The notes beneath the pieces are model-generated. The model had not been told where the DNA came from, searched no databases, and saw nothing but the letters and a program-made list of their open reading frames with translations. From the NCBI RefSeq assembly GCF_029338275.1, contig NZ_CP119789.1, positions 1,488,001-1,552,000 of the forward strand: a stretch of DNA of 64,000 nucleotides, in the 5' to 3' direction. Of the stretch, positions 7,156 through 15,754 are shown in pieces. Made by a program: the position numbers and the translations under genes. Source of the DNA: Haloarcula ordinaria (lineage in GTDB: Archaea > Halobacteriota > Halobacteria > Halobacteriales > Haloarculaceae). The number at the start of each line of letters is the position of its first letter. Positions within the stretch are counted from its first letter, which is position 1.

Positions 7156-9688
7156 TCAGGCCTCTAACTGCGACTGCCAGTCGCGGACCTTGTTCGCAGT
7201 CACGCCCTGGACCTCCCCGGCGACGACGTCCGGGTCGGCGTCGCGCAGGGCGTCCAGCGAGTCGACGCCGGCCGCCTCGAGTTTCTCGGCCGTCGCGCCG
7301 CCGATGCCGTTCAGGTCCTCCAGGTCCTCGACGGCGTTGCGGGCCTGGTACTCCTCGTAGTTGCAGATGGGACAGCCCAGTTCCCAGGGGTCGTCGCTGT
7401 CGGGGTCGACGACGAGTTCGGGCAGGTCGTGCTCCTCGCAGAACTCGTCGGTCACCTCGATGTCGCCGTTACGCGGCAGGGGCAGCGAGTAGTCACAGTC
7501 GGGGTAGCGCGTACAACCCACGAGGCGCGACCCCGAGCGGAGGTGCTTGATGGCGAGCTCGCCGCCGTCGGGTTCCGCTTCGGCGGCTTCGCCGCCTCCG
7601 CCGCGTTGCTCCGCCGGAGCAACGCCACACTCCGGACACGGGCCGATGACTTCATCCTCGCTCGCGTCGGCCTTCTCGGCCTCACAACGGGGACAGCCAT
7701 GGACGAAGGTGTTCCGGCCGGCGAGCATCTTGACGTGCTTCATGTCGTGGTCGTCACAGACCTCGTCGAGCACCTGCGGGCTGCCGGTGGAGGGCAGTGG
7801 CAGGGTGTTGCGACACTCGGGGAAGCCGTCACAGCCGACGAAGTACGAGCCCTGACGCGACCGGCGGACCAGCATGTCCTCGCCGCACTCCGGACACGGG
7901 CCCAGCGTTTTGTCTGCCTTCAGCGACTCCTGGAGGTACTCGCCGATCTCCTCGCGCGAGTCCTCCAGTTCCTCGAAGACCTGCTCTAACATCTCGCGGG
8001 ACTCGTCGGTCACCTCGTCTAAGGTGGCCTCGCCCTCGGCGATGGCGGTCATGTCCCGCTCCAGCTGGGCGGTCATCTCCTCGCTCGTGACGAGGTCGGC
8101 GAACTCCTCTGCGGCTTCGACGACGGCCATCGCGAGCGCCGTCGGCCGGGGCGGGTCGTCCTCGATGTAGCCGCGGTCGTAGAGTTTCTCTATGGTATTG
8201 TGTCTCGTGCTTTTTGTGCCAACCCCAAGCCCCTCCATGGTCTCGATGAGCCGTGACTGGCCGTATCTCCGGGGTGGCTGGGTCTCCTTGTCCTCCAGTC
8301 GGACCTCGGTGATGGCGAGTTCCTCGCCCTCCTCGACGTCGGGGACGTGGTTCTCGCTGGCGCTGGAGTAGGGGTAGACGGCGTGGTAGCCGGGCTCGAC
8401 CAGGCGCTTGCCGTTGGCCTTCAGCGAGCGGCCGGCGGCCTCGGCGACGACGCGGAGGTGCTCCCACGTCGCGGCCTCTGCGACGGTGGCGAAGAACCGT
8501 CGGACGACGAGCTCGTATATCTCCCACTCGGCGTCCGAGAGCTCGCTCCGCGAGGGGAGCTCGCCCGTCGGGTGAATCGGCGGGTGGTCGGTCGTCTCCT
8601 CGTCGCCCTCGGTCGCCACGAGTTCGTCCTGTTCGAGCAGCGTTTCGGCGTCCTCGCCGAACTCCGGCGACCCGACGAACGCGTCGAGCAGGGCGTCTTC
8701 CTCCAGGTCCTCGGGATAGACCGTGTTGTCGGTCCGGGGGTACGTGATGTAGCCGGCGGTGTAGAGGTCCTCGGCCATCGACATCGCTCGCTGGGCGGAG
8801 TAGCCCAGCGAGCTGGCCGCCGAGATGAACGCGGTGGTCTTGAACGGCGTCGGCGGGCTGTCCTCCCGGGTGCGCCGCCGGACGCTCGTGACCGTCGCGG
8901 CGTCGACGCTCGTCAGGTCGGCGTAGGCGGCGTCGGCCCCGTCCTCGTCCCAGACACGCTCGGCCTCGGCGCCGTCGTCGTCGTAGAAGTACTGGGCCTC
9001 GAAGCCCGACCCGTTCTTCTGGAGGTCGGCGAATATCTCCCAGTAGGCCTCGGGGTCGAACGCCTGAATCTCGCGCTCGCGGTCGACGATGAGCTTCAGC
9101 GTCGGCGACTGCACCCGGCCGACGGAGATGAAGTCGTTGCCCAGCTGCCGGGCCGACAGCGAGAGGAAGCGCGTCAGCGCGGCGCCCCACACCAGGTCGA
9201 TTATCTGGCGGGCTTCGCCGGCCGCAGCCAGGTCGAAGTCCACCTCGTCCTGGTCGGCGAAGGCTTCGGTGACCTCCCGTTCGGTAATCGAGGAGAACCG
9301 GACCCGCGAGATGGGGATGTCCGTCTCGGCGCGGATGAGCTCGTAGGCCTCCTTGCCGATGAGCTCCCCCTCGCGGTCGTAGTCAGTCGCGATGACGGCA
9401 GCGTCGGCCCGGCGGGCGAGTTCCTGGAGGGTCGTGACGATGTTCTCCTGGGTCGGTTCCTTCGTCACGTCGGCGTAGATGAAGCTCCTGTGGCTCGACG
9501 TCCCGCCAGTCGCTGTACTCCGGCGGGAAGTCCACGCCGACGACGTGGCCCGAGAGGCCGACCACCCGCTTGTCGCCCCAGCGGTAGACGTTCACCCCGT
9601 TGCGTCGCTCGGCCGAGGCGCTGCCCTCCGAGAGAATCTCCGCGATGCGGCGCGCGGCGTTGTCCTTCTCGGTGATGATCAGCTCCAC
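7156..9688 (-). CDS. topA: DNA topoisomerase I (type IA), reading frame broken by one extra base
   Basis: The product relaxes negatively supercoiled DNA through a 5'-phosphotyrosine. A GTG at 9688 starts the Toprim domain (MELIITEKDNAARRIA, catalytic Glu in TEK). After VEPQEL the frame shifts: removing one base at about 9481-9484 joins it to the frame that continues VTKEPTQENIV and the second Toprim motif DYDREGE. The active-site Tyr lies in ITYPRTD (codon near 8742). The C-terminus has several CPxC zinc ribbons and a helix-hairpin-helix (LNGIGGATAEKLEAAG). The repaired protein would be 843 residues, normal for haloarchaea. Because both Toprim halves are needed, a sequence error or a recoding event is likelier than a dead gene. 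Confidence 0.88.
7605..7623. repeat. Hairpin inside topA (8-bp arms, 3-nt loop)
   Basis: GTTGCTCC and GGAGCAAC form perfect arms around a GCC loop. The hairpin sits in the coding sequence of the third topA zinc ribbon, where the protein reads CGVAPAEQRGGGGEAAEAEP, a low-complexity insert between the cysteine pairs. Its loop size and GGAG-containing arm resemble the hairpins near 12814 and 30030. Confidence 0.5.
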
Positions 9689-9838
9689 GGCGTCTCACCT
9701 TGCGCTGTCATTAGCGGTCGATACGCCGGCACGGAGTCTAAAGGGTTTCGGGTAAAACACCGGACAGCGCGGGTGTGCGTGCGGTTGCGGGCGGATGCGG
9801 GTACGGGCCCGCGCCCGCGTGAGAGGTGTGTTACTTCC

Positions 9839-11245
9839 CTAACGCTGCGCCGTGTCGGGGCTCTCGCTCGACCGGGCCTTGAACCGACGGTAGCCGACCA
9901 GGCCGACCTCGGTCAGGAGCCAGCCAAGCGCCAGGAGGCCGGCCAGCAGGCCGTAGAACAGCGCCCACCCGGTCATCCACACCGGGCGGAGCCACGGCGC
10001 GTAGTGGCCCCAGACGGTACCGACTTCGGTGGCGACCCCGGACAGGGGCGTCCCGGCGAAGGTGGCTCTGATGTAGGTCCCGACCGGCACGCTCTGCTCG
10101 CCGCCGGCGGTGAGGTTGGCGCTCCCCGTGATGTCGTACGTACCGGTGGCGTTCTGCTCGCGGATGGTCGGCCCCTTCGACCCGTCGCCGTGAGCGACAC
10201 GCTCAGAGTCGTAGGGGCCCCACGTCGCGTAGTACTCCCAGACGATCTCGCCGGTGGGCGTGACCTCGATGACGCGGTGGTTCAGCGTGTCGGTGATGAG
10301 CGTGTTGCCGTTCGGGAGGCGGTCGGCGTCCCGTGGCCAGTTCAGCGTGTTCGACCCGACGCTCCAGGTCCGCGTCCAGGTGCCGTTCGTGTAGGCGTAC
10401 TCGACGACGCGGTTGTTGTGGCTGTCGGCGACCAGCATCGTCGGCGTCGCGTCCTCGCCACGGAGGAAGTCGGGGTTGTGCTGCTCGTCGAGGGTGCTGT
10501 GGTTGCCGTCCGCGCCCAGTCGCATGTCGATGTCCTTCGTCGTCCGGTTGATCAGCAACACCTGGTCGAAGTTGCGCGGCGAGACGAGGAACTGGTCGTC
10601 GCCGACGGGGTCGACGTCGTTGCTGTGGGTCCAGTCGTCGTTCATCCCGCCGTCCGTCGAGGGCGGGAAGTGGTTCCGGTACTGCCAGGACCACGTCACC
10701 TCGTCGGTCGTGAGGTTGTAGACGACGATCTCGTCCATCGAGGTCTGGTTGGACTCCTCCCACGCCCGCATGTGCGAGATGACCAGTGCCGTGTCGTTCA
10801 GCATGTCCGCGTCGTGGGTGTCCTCGTAGGGAAGGAGCCGTTTCCACACCCGTTCCTGGGTCTCCGGGTCGAACTCGTAGATGAGGGTGTTGCCCTCGCG
10901 CGGCGAGACGACCAGGAGGTTCCCGTTGGGGAGCGGGTCGACGTCGAAGAACCAGCCGTTGGTCCCCTCGGGGTTCTGGTGGGTCCACTCGAGGCGGCCG
11001 CGTTCGTCCACCGCGACGAGGCGCGCGGGCTTCTTGCGGTTGGTGTTCCCCTGGAAGGTGTAGCCCTGCGCGCTGACGACCGTCGTCCCGTTGGCGGGAC
11101 TGGTCAGCGTGCCGCGTTGCAGCGTCTGTGCGTCCGACGGGTCGTGTGTCGCGGCGCTGACCAGCATCGGGGTCAGCAGCGATAGCACGAGGAGGGCGAC
11201 GACGCCGCGGACGAGCCAGCGGCGCGACCGGATGCTCGAGAGCAC
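9839..11245 (-). CDS. Arylsulfotransferase (ASST) family membrane-anchored protein
   Basis: A 468-residue protein with an N-terminal signal/anchor (residues about 9-30) and a C-terminal hydrophobic helix (about 428-450) followed by a basic tail, so the large middle domain faces outside. That domain shows the repeated beta-propeller blades of ASST-type proteins: DVDPLPNGNLLVVSPREGN, HSNDVDPVGDDQFLVSPRNF, VADSHNNRVVEY and DADRLPNGNTLITDTLNHRV. About nine N-x-S/T sequons agree with N-glycosylation. The family moves sulfuryl groups between aryl compounds in bacteria; the archaeal substrate is unknown and some members may only be structural propellers. Confidence 0.8.
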   Translation of the reverse strand: MLSSIRSRRWLVRGVVALLVLSLLTPMLVSAATHDPSDAQTLQRGTLTSPANGTTVVSAQGYTFQGNTNRKKPARLVAVDERGRLEWTHQNPEGTNGWFFDVDPLPNGNLLVVSPREGNTLIYEFDPETQERVWKRLLPYEDTHDADMLNDTALVISHMRAWEESNQTSMDEIVVYNLTTDEVTWSWQYRNHFPPSTDGGMNDDWTHSNDVDPVGDDQFLVSPRNFDQVLLINRTTKDIDMRLGADGNHSTLDEQHNPDFLRGEDATPTMLVADSHNNRVVEYAYTNGTWTRTWSVGSNTLNWPRDADRLPNGNTLITDTLNHRVIEVTPTGEIVWEYYATWGPYDSERVAHGDGSKGPTIREQNATGTYDITGSANLTAGGEQSVPVGTYIRATFAGTPLSGVATEVGTVWGHYAPWLRPVWMTGWALFYGLLAGLLALGWLLTEVGLVGYRRFKARSSESPDTAQR

Positions 11246-11359
11246 ACCACTGCCTGCGGGGCGGTGCGGATTAATCCCTTCGAGTCACCGCGACCGAACC
11301 AGTCCGGCCCGACGCGGACCTTCCGATGCGCTCTTGGGGCTGTCGACCGGAGTCCCGGT

Positions 11360-11908
11360 ATGGACACCCGGACTGCCAGAGTGTTACGCGGGGCCGCGGC
11401 CGCCCTCGTCTTCGCCACGGCGGCCTACCACCTCTGGTGGGGCCTGCCACGGAGCCTCATCTACCTCCAGGCCATCGAGAGTCTCACCGGCCGCGGCCTG
11501 CCACCGGACCCCCGCCCGTTCCTGTTCGTCGCGATGGCGGCGCTCCTCTTCACCGGGCCGTACCTCGTCACGCGGCGAGTCATCGGGCTGCGTGACGCCT
11601 ACATCGCCGGGACCGTCGTCCTGCTGGCCTCCATCGCCGCCTGGGTGTTCTGGCACACCACCGGTCACGGCGCCATCTTCGTCGACGGATTCAGCGCGCC
11701 GTCGGCAGGCGGCGGGGGCCACAGCCACGACACCGGGACGATCGCGCTCGTCCTCGACCACTTCGTCGTCGAACCCGTCGAGGGCGTCATCAAGATCATC
11801 GAGATGAGCGCTATCGCCATCTTCGTCACGCTCCTGTGGAAGGACCCGGCCATCATCCCAGACGAGCGCCAGGCGCGGGCCGAGACGAACGAGGGGACCG
11901 AGAGCTAG
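11360..11908 (+). CDS. Haloarchaeal membrane protein, 182 aa, four TM segments
   Basis: The protein starts MDTRTARVLRGAAA and has four hydrophobic segments, near residues 8-30, 50-70, 80-100 and 138-155. A His/Gly-rich loop (SAGGGGHSHDTG) lies between helices three and four. The C-terminal tail is charged. I recognise no catalytic motif; the His cluster could bind a metal, but that is only a guess. Its last four bases overlap the convergent lipoprotein gene at 11905. Confidence 0.65.
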   Translation: MDTRTARVLRGAAAALVFATAAYHLWWGLPRSLIYLQAIESLTGRGLPPDPRPFLFVAMAALLFTGPYLVTRRVIGLRDAYIAGTVVLLASIAAWVFWHTTGHGAIFVDGFSAPSAGGGGHSHDTGTIALVLDHFVVEPVEGVIKIIEMSAIAIFVTLLWKDPAIIPDERQARAETNEGTES

Positions 11909-12768
11909 GTCACGCTCGTGGTCGACTGGCGCTCCTCGAATCGTACTGTCGCCGTCGTCTCGCCGCCGGCCCAGGACAGCGTCACCTCGCGGGTCTCGCC
12001 CGCACTCGCGCCCGTGAGGCCGCCGCTGTACTGCTCGCCGACCTCCGTCTCGAAGGTCGTCGACTCGCCGGCCGCGAGTTCGCGCTCGATAACGGTCGGC
12101 AGCATTCCCCAGGCAGGAGCCACCGCCCGGAACACGCCGACCCCGGCCCCGACGTTCGCGACCGTCAACGTCGCCGGAATCGGCGCATCCGGCTCGGCGA
12201 TGTCGGGCAGGGAGAACTCGCGGACCTCGAACGCCGGTTCGACGGTCAATCGGTCGCGGGTGGACGCCCGAAGGTCGCGCGTCCACCCCTCGCCGTAGGT
12301 GAGTGATACCCGCTCGACGGCGTCCTGCACGGGGACGACAAAGCCGACGAGTGCCTGACCGTCCGCGACGCGGTCGCTCGACCGGGCGATGGTCTCGAAG
12401 TCCGTGTACGTCCCCGGCGGTGGCTGTGGGACGAACGACTTGCCGTCGACGACCAGGTCGAAGGCTTCGGGGTCGATGCGGCTCTCGTCGACGTAGGTCG
12501 CGAGCACCAGTCGCTCGCCGTCCGGCGCGCCGGCGACGACGAGACTGTCGACGTTGGCGACGTGGACGACGCTGTCGGTCACCCAGACGGTGTCGACCGC
12601 TGGGGTCGGCTCCGAGGACTGGTCGGTACGGGACCGTGTCGGCGTCGGCGTCTCGGTGTCGGTCTCTGTTGGTGTTCGACCGCCGGTGTCGGAGAGACAC
12701 CCGCTCGTCGCTGCCAGGAGGGTGCCGCTGGCGAGGAGGAACCGGCGGCGGGACTGCGGGGAGGGCAT
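11905..12768 (-). CDS. Tat-exported haloarchaeal lipoprotein
   Basis: 287 residues with a twin-arginine signal (RRRFLLASGTLLAAT) and a lipobox ending SGC at residue 19, the usual route for haloarchaeal lipoproteins. A Thr/Pro-rich spacer follows. The mature part has two beta-rich segments; the C-terminal one (LTVANVGAGVGVFRAV ... TVRFEERQSTTSVT) looks like a CARDB/Ig-like fold. The function is unknown; such proteins are often surface binding or scaffold proteins. It lies downstream of gatB, separated by the twin hairpins at 12814-12847. Confidence 0.8.
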   Translation of the reverse strand: MPSPQSRRRFLLASGTLLAATSGCLSDTGGRTPTETDTETPTPTRSRTDQSSEPTPAVDTVWVTDSVVHVANVDSLVVAGAPDGERLVLATYVDESRIDPEAFDLVVDGKSFVPQPPPGTYTDFETIARSSDRVADGQALVGFVVPVQDAVERVSLTYGEGWTRDLRASTRDRLTVEPAFEVREFSLPDIAEPDAPIPATLTVANVGAGVGVFRAVAPAWGMLPTVIERELAAGESTTFETEVGEQYSGGLTGASAGETREVTLSWAGGETTATVRFEERQSTTSVT

Positions 12769-12813
12769 GGCAACGGCTGCTGTCCGGACGATAAAATCCC
12801 TTCTGTAGGCTCA

Positions 12814-12847
12814 GGTTCGTTTCGAACCGAAGCGCTGCGCGCTTCGG
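12814..12847. repeat. Twin adjacent hairpins downstream of gatB
   Basis: Two perfect inverted repeats share two bases: GGTTCG-TTT-CGAACC (12814-12828) and CCGAAGCGC-TGC-GCGCTTCGG (12827-12847). Both have 3-nt loops. They lie three bases beyond the gatB stop on its 3' side. They could shape transcript ends or be remnants of small palindromic elements; archaeal termination mainly needs U-tracts, and no strong one is seen here. Confidence 0.7.
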
Positions 12848-12850
12848 ATA

Positions 12851-14368
12851 CTAGTCGTCCAGTTCGTCTCGTAGTAGTCCGTTCACTTCGCCGGGGTCCG
12901 CGCTGCCGCCAGTCTTCTGCATCACCTGGCCGACGAGGAAGTTGATCGCGCCGCCCTCGCCCGAATAGTAGTCCTGGACGGCCTCGGGGTTCTCGTCGAT
13001 GGCCTCCTCGACGGCCTGCTGGACCGCGTCGCCGGAGGTCTTACCCAGGCCCTCGCGCTCGACGACGGTGTCGGGGTCGTCGCCCTCGTCGAGCATCTCT
13101 CGCAGGACCGTCTCGCGGGCGTTCTTCGCGGTGATCTCGTCCTCGGCGACCAGTTCGACCAGGCGGGTCACTTCGTCGAACCGGCCCGAGACGTCCGTAA
13201 TCTGCAGGTCCCGGTAGTTGAGTTCGCCCAGCAGGTTGTCGGCGACCCAGGTAGCCGCGAGGTCGGCGTCGAACTGCTCGGCGACGTCCTCGAAGAAGTC
13301 CGCGACCTGCTTGGTGGAGGTGAGTTTCGAGGCCGCCTCCTCGCTGAGGTCGTACTCGGCGACGAACCGCTCCCGGCGGGCGTCGGGCAGTTCCGGAATC
13401 GACAGTTCTTCTTTCCAGTGGCTGACCCGGAGCGGCGGGAGGTCGGCCTCGCGGAAGTAGCGGTAGTCCTTCTCCTCCTCCTTCGAGCGCATCGAGACAG
13501 TGTTGCCGTGGGTCTCGTTGAAGTGGCGCGTCTCCTGTTCGACGGCGCGGCCGGACTCGATGAGTTTGCGCTGGCGCGAGGCCTCGAAGGCCAGCGCCTG
13601 CTCGGCGCCCTTGTGGCTCGAGATGTTCTTGACCTCGGTTCGGTTGGCACCTTCGAGGACCGATTCGTCGATGGCCCCGTCGTCACCCACCTCGCTCGCG
13701 TCGACCATCGAGAGGTTCGCGTCGATGCGGAGGCTGCCGTCGCGCGTTGCGTCGAAGACACCCAGGTACTCCAGGACTTCCTCCAGTTTCTCGAGGAAGG
13801 CCCGGACCTCGCCGGGGGCTCGGAAGTCAGGTTCGGTGACGACCTCCATCAGCGGCGTCCCCGCGCGGTTGTAGTCGACGAGCGTGTAGTCGGCCCGGTC
13901 GATGGAGCAGGTCCGCGATTCGAGCGGCCCGGTCCCCTCGCGGACGTGTTTGATCGAGCCGGGGTCCTCTTCTAAGTGTGCCCGGCGGATGTTCACCGAG
14001 CGGCGCTCGCCCGCGACGCCGAACTCCAGTTCGCCGTCCTGGCAGATGGGGGCGTCGTACTGCGTTATCTGGAAGTTCTTGGGCAGGTCGGGGTAGTAGT
14101 AGTTCTTCCGGTGGAAGGCAGTCTCCTCGGGGATGTCGGCGTCGATGGCCTTGCCGACCTTCACGGCGGCCTCGACGGCCCCCTCGTTGACCACCGGGAG
14201 CGCACCCGGGAGGCCGAGACACACCGGACAGGTGTGGGTGTTGGGTTCGTCGTCGGCGACGTCTGTCGAGCAGCCACAGAATATCTTCGTGTCCGTCTCG
14301 AGCTGGACGTGGACCTCAAGCCCGATGACGGCCGCGAGTTCGCCGGACTCGGCGGCTTGTGCAGTCAT
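12851..14368 (-). CDS. gatB: Asp/Glu-tRNA amidotransferase subunit B
   Basis: 505 residues, full length. The signature VIGLEVHVQLETDTKIFCGC at residues 14-33 and CPVCLGLPGALPVVN near residue 47 are those of GatB, with the PDLPKNFQITQYDAPI stretch of the kinase-like cradle domain and a C-terminal YqeY-like tail ending in VGQVMQKTGGSADPGEVNGL. With GatA and GatC it converts Asp-tRNA(Asn) and Glu-tRNA(Gln) to Asn- and Gln-tRNA. gatA and gatC are not in the window, as is usual in haloarchaea. Confidence 0.97.
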   Translation of the reverse strand: MTAQAAESGELAAVIGLEVHVQLETDTKIFCGCSTDVADDEPNTHTCPVCLGLPGALPVVNEGAVEAAVKVGKAIDADIPEETAFHRKNYYYPDLPKNFQITQYDAPICQDGELEFGVAGERRSVNIRRAHLEEDPGSIKHVREGTGPLESRTCSIDRADYTLVDYNRAGTPLMEVVTEPDFRAPGEVRAFLEKLEEVLEYLGVFDATRDGSLRIDANLSMVDASEVGDDGAIDESVLEGANRTEVKNISSHKGAEQALAFEASRQRKLIESGRAVEQETRHFNETHGNTVSMRSKEEEKDYRYFREADLPPLRVSHWKEELSIPELPDARRERFVAEYDLSEEAASKLTSTKQVADFFEDVAEQFDADLAATWVADNLLGELNYRDLQITDVSGRFDEVTRLVELVAEDEITAKNARETVLREMLDEGDDPDTVVEREGLGKTSGDAVQQAVEEAIDENPEAVQDYYSGEGGAINFLVGQVMQKTGGSADPGEVNGLLRDELDD

Positions 14369-14556
14369 TACCCGGCGTTCGGTGTCCGGTGGCTAAAGGC
14401 TAACGACCCCGAACCGACTGTTGTCGTCCCAGTCGGCTGTGGGTGGCGTGTGCAGGGGCAAAGGCGGCTCGTTCTGGCTCTCCGAGCCGATGTCCGGTAC
14501 CCGCTGCGCACTGCTCCGGGACAACTGCTAATATCATCGAACTAATACGGCTGTGT

Positions 14557-15306
14557 GTGACAATCGCACGATTCATCGACGCGGTCAGCGCCGGGGGGAA
14601 GACGCTGACCGTGTACAACGAGGACGAACCCGAACCGCTGGTTCGGATGCTCCGGCGGATGGTCGACGCACCGGCCGTCGACGTGCGAGAGGGGGAGACA
14701 GCGGGGGATTCGGTGGTGAACGCGGTCACGCTGGAAGACGAGCGCGGCAGGAACCTCGGTATCTCGTCGCTCAGCGACATCGCCAGAAGCGTCCTGATGG
14801 TCAACTCGGACCTCTATATCACCGGCACGCGCTCCGTCGACAGGGTCGAGACGCCCGAGGTGCTGGCGAACCTCGACGACACGACGTTCCCCGTCTCGGG
14901 CAAACAGAAGATGCTGCTCATCCAGATGTCCCGGCACATCGAGTCGCTGGCGGTCCAGCACGCCGACGGGGCTCTCCACTCGGGGTTCCAGTACCTCTCG
15001 CGTATCGACGACGAACGAGGGACGCGACGGGTGTACGAACGCCTCGTCGAGCAGGACGTGGACGTCAACGTCTACGGCGTCCCGGACCGAGAGCCGTCGG
15101 TGAGTGAGGACGTCTCCGTCTACACGACGCCGGCCGAGGAGCTCAGCCGCTCCTGGTTCGTCGTCCACACCGACTGCCCGGACGCTGCGAAAGCGGCGCT
15201 GGTAGCCGAGGAGACGGGGGAAAACGAGTGGCGAGGGTGCTGGACCTTCGACAGCGACGTGACCGACGCCGTCACTGACTACGTCGAGAACACGTACGGT
15301 TCGTGA
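14557..15306 (+). CDS. DICT-domain sensory protein
   Basis: A 249-residue soluble protein. Residues about 10-130 match the haloarchaeal DICT sensory domain (TLTVYNEDEPEPLVRML, GISSLSDIARSVLMVNSDLY); the rest is an alpha/beta region ending near FVVHTDCPDAAKAALVAEE. The DICT domain is associated with diguanylate cyclases and two-component systems, but no output domain is visible here. The GTG at 14557 is preferred since it directly precedes TIARFIDAV; the upstream frame is Cys/Ala-rich and unlikely to be translated. The smc cluster follows 120 bp downstream but has its own promoter. Confidence 0.75.
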   Translation: MTIARFIDAVSAGGKTLTVYNEDEPEPLVRMLRRMVDAPAVDVREGETAGDSVVNAVTLEDERGRNLGISSLSDIARSVLMVNSDLYITGTRSVDRVETPEVLANLDDTTFPVSGKQKMLLIQMSRHIESLAVQHADGALHSGFQYLSRIDDERGTRRVYERLVEQDVDVNVYGVPDREPSVSEDVSVYTTPAEELSRSWFVVHTDCPDAAKAALVAEETGENEWRGCWTFDSDVTDAVTDYVENTYGS

Positions 15307-15390
15307 CTGGTCCGGACAGTGACCGATTCGCACCGAACCGACACCTGTGTGGCGCGCCCGACCTGTCAACTTCTCTGTCAATGTCTGACG

Positions 15391-15400
15391 TAGGTATAAG
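15391..15400 (+). promoter_or_regulatory. TATA box for the smc operon
   Basis: The sequence TAGGTATAAG is centred about 29 bp before the ATG at 15426, so the transcript would be leaderless or nearly so, as is common in haloarchaea. No Shine-Dalgarno is seen between the two. Confidence 0.55.
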
Positions 15401-15425
15401 TGGCCGGACCGGTTGGTGTTCTCAT

Positions 15426-15734
15426 ATGTGCGGCAACCGTGTCGAGGAACTCGAAGCGCACGTCAGGGAACTGGAAGCCTCCGTCGAGGGACTCACAGAC
15501 GAACTCGTCGAATGCAAGGTCAGACTCCGCGAACTCGAGAACGCGGTCGACGAAGACCTCGGATTCGGCAACAGCGACTCGGTGAGTCACGAACGGGCCG
15601 ATACACATAACACGGAGGCCACCGAGGATGCAGACAACAGGGAGGGAGTCGCGGCCGGGTCCGATGGCGATGCTGAGGCCGACGCGGAGTCCGAGTCCAC
15701 GGAGGACTCGGAGTCGGACATCATCGTTGCGTAG
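15426..15734 (+). CDS. Coiled-coil protein encoded ahead of smc (DUF7518-like)
   Basis: 102 residues. The N-terminal half is a clear heptad coiled coil (RVEELEAHVRELEASVEGLT and on to LRELENAVDEDLG), and the C-terminal half is a disordered acidic Ser/Glu/Asp/Asn tail. A homologous small coiled-coil gene precedes smc in other haloarchaea as I recall. The position 20 bp before smc and the shared promoter suggest a link with chromosome segregation, but no role is established. Confidence 0.75.
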   Translation: MCGNRVEELEAHVRELEASVEGLTDELVECKVRLRELENAVDEDLGFGNSDSVSHERADTHNTEATEDADNREGVAAGSDGDAEADAESESTEDSESDIIVA

Positions 15735-15754
15735 GGAGACGGTCCACCCACCGT

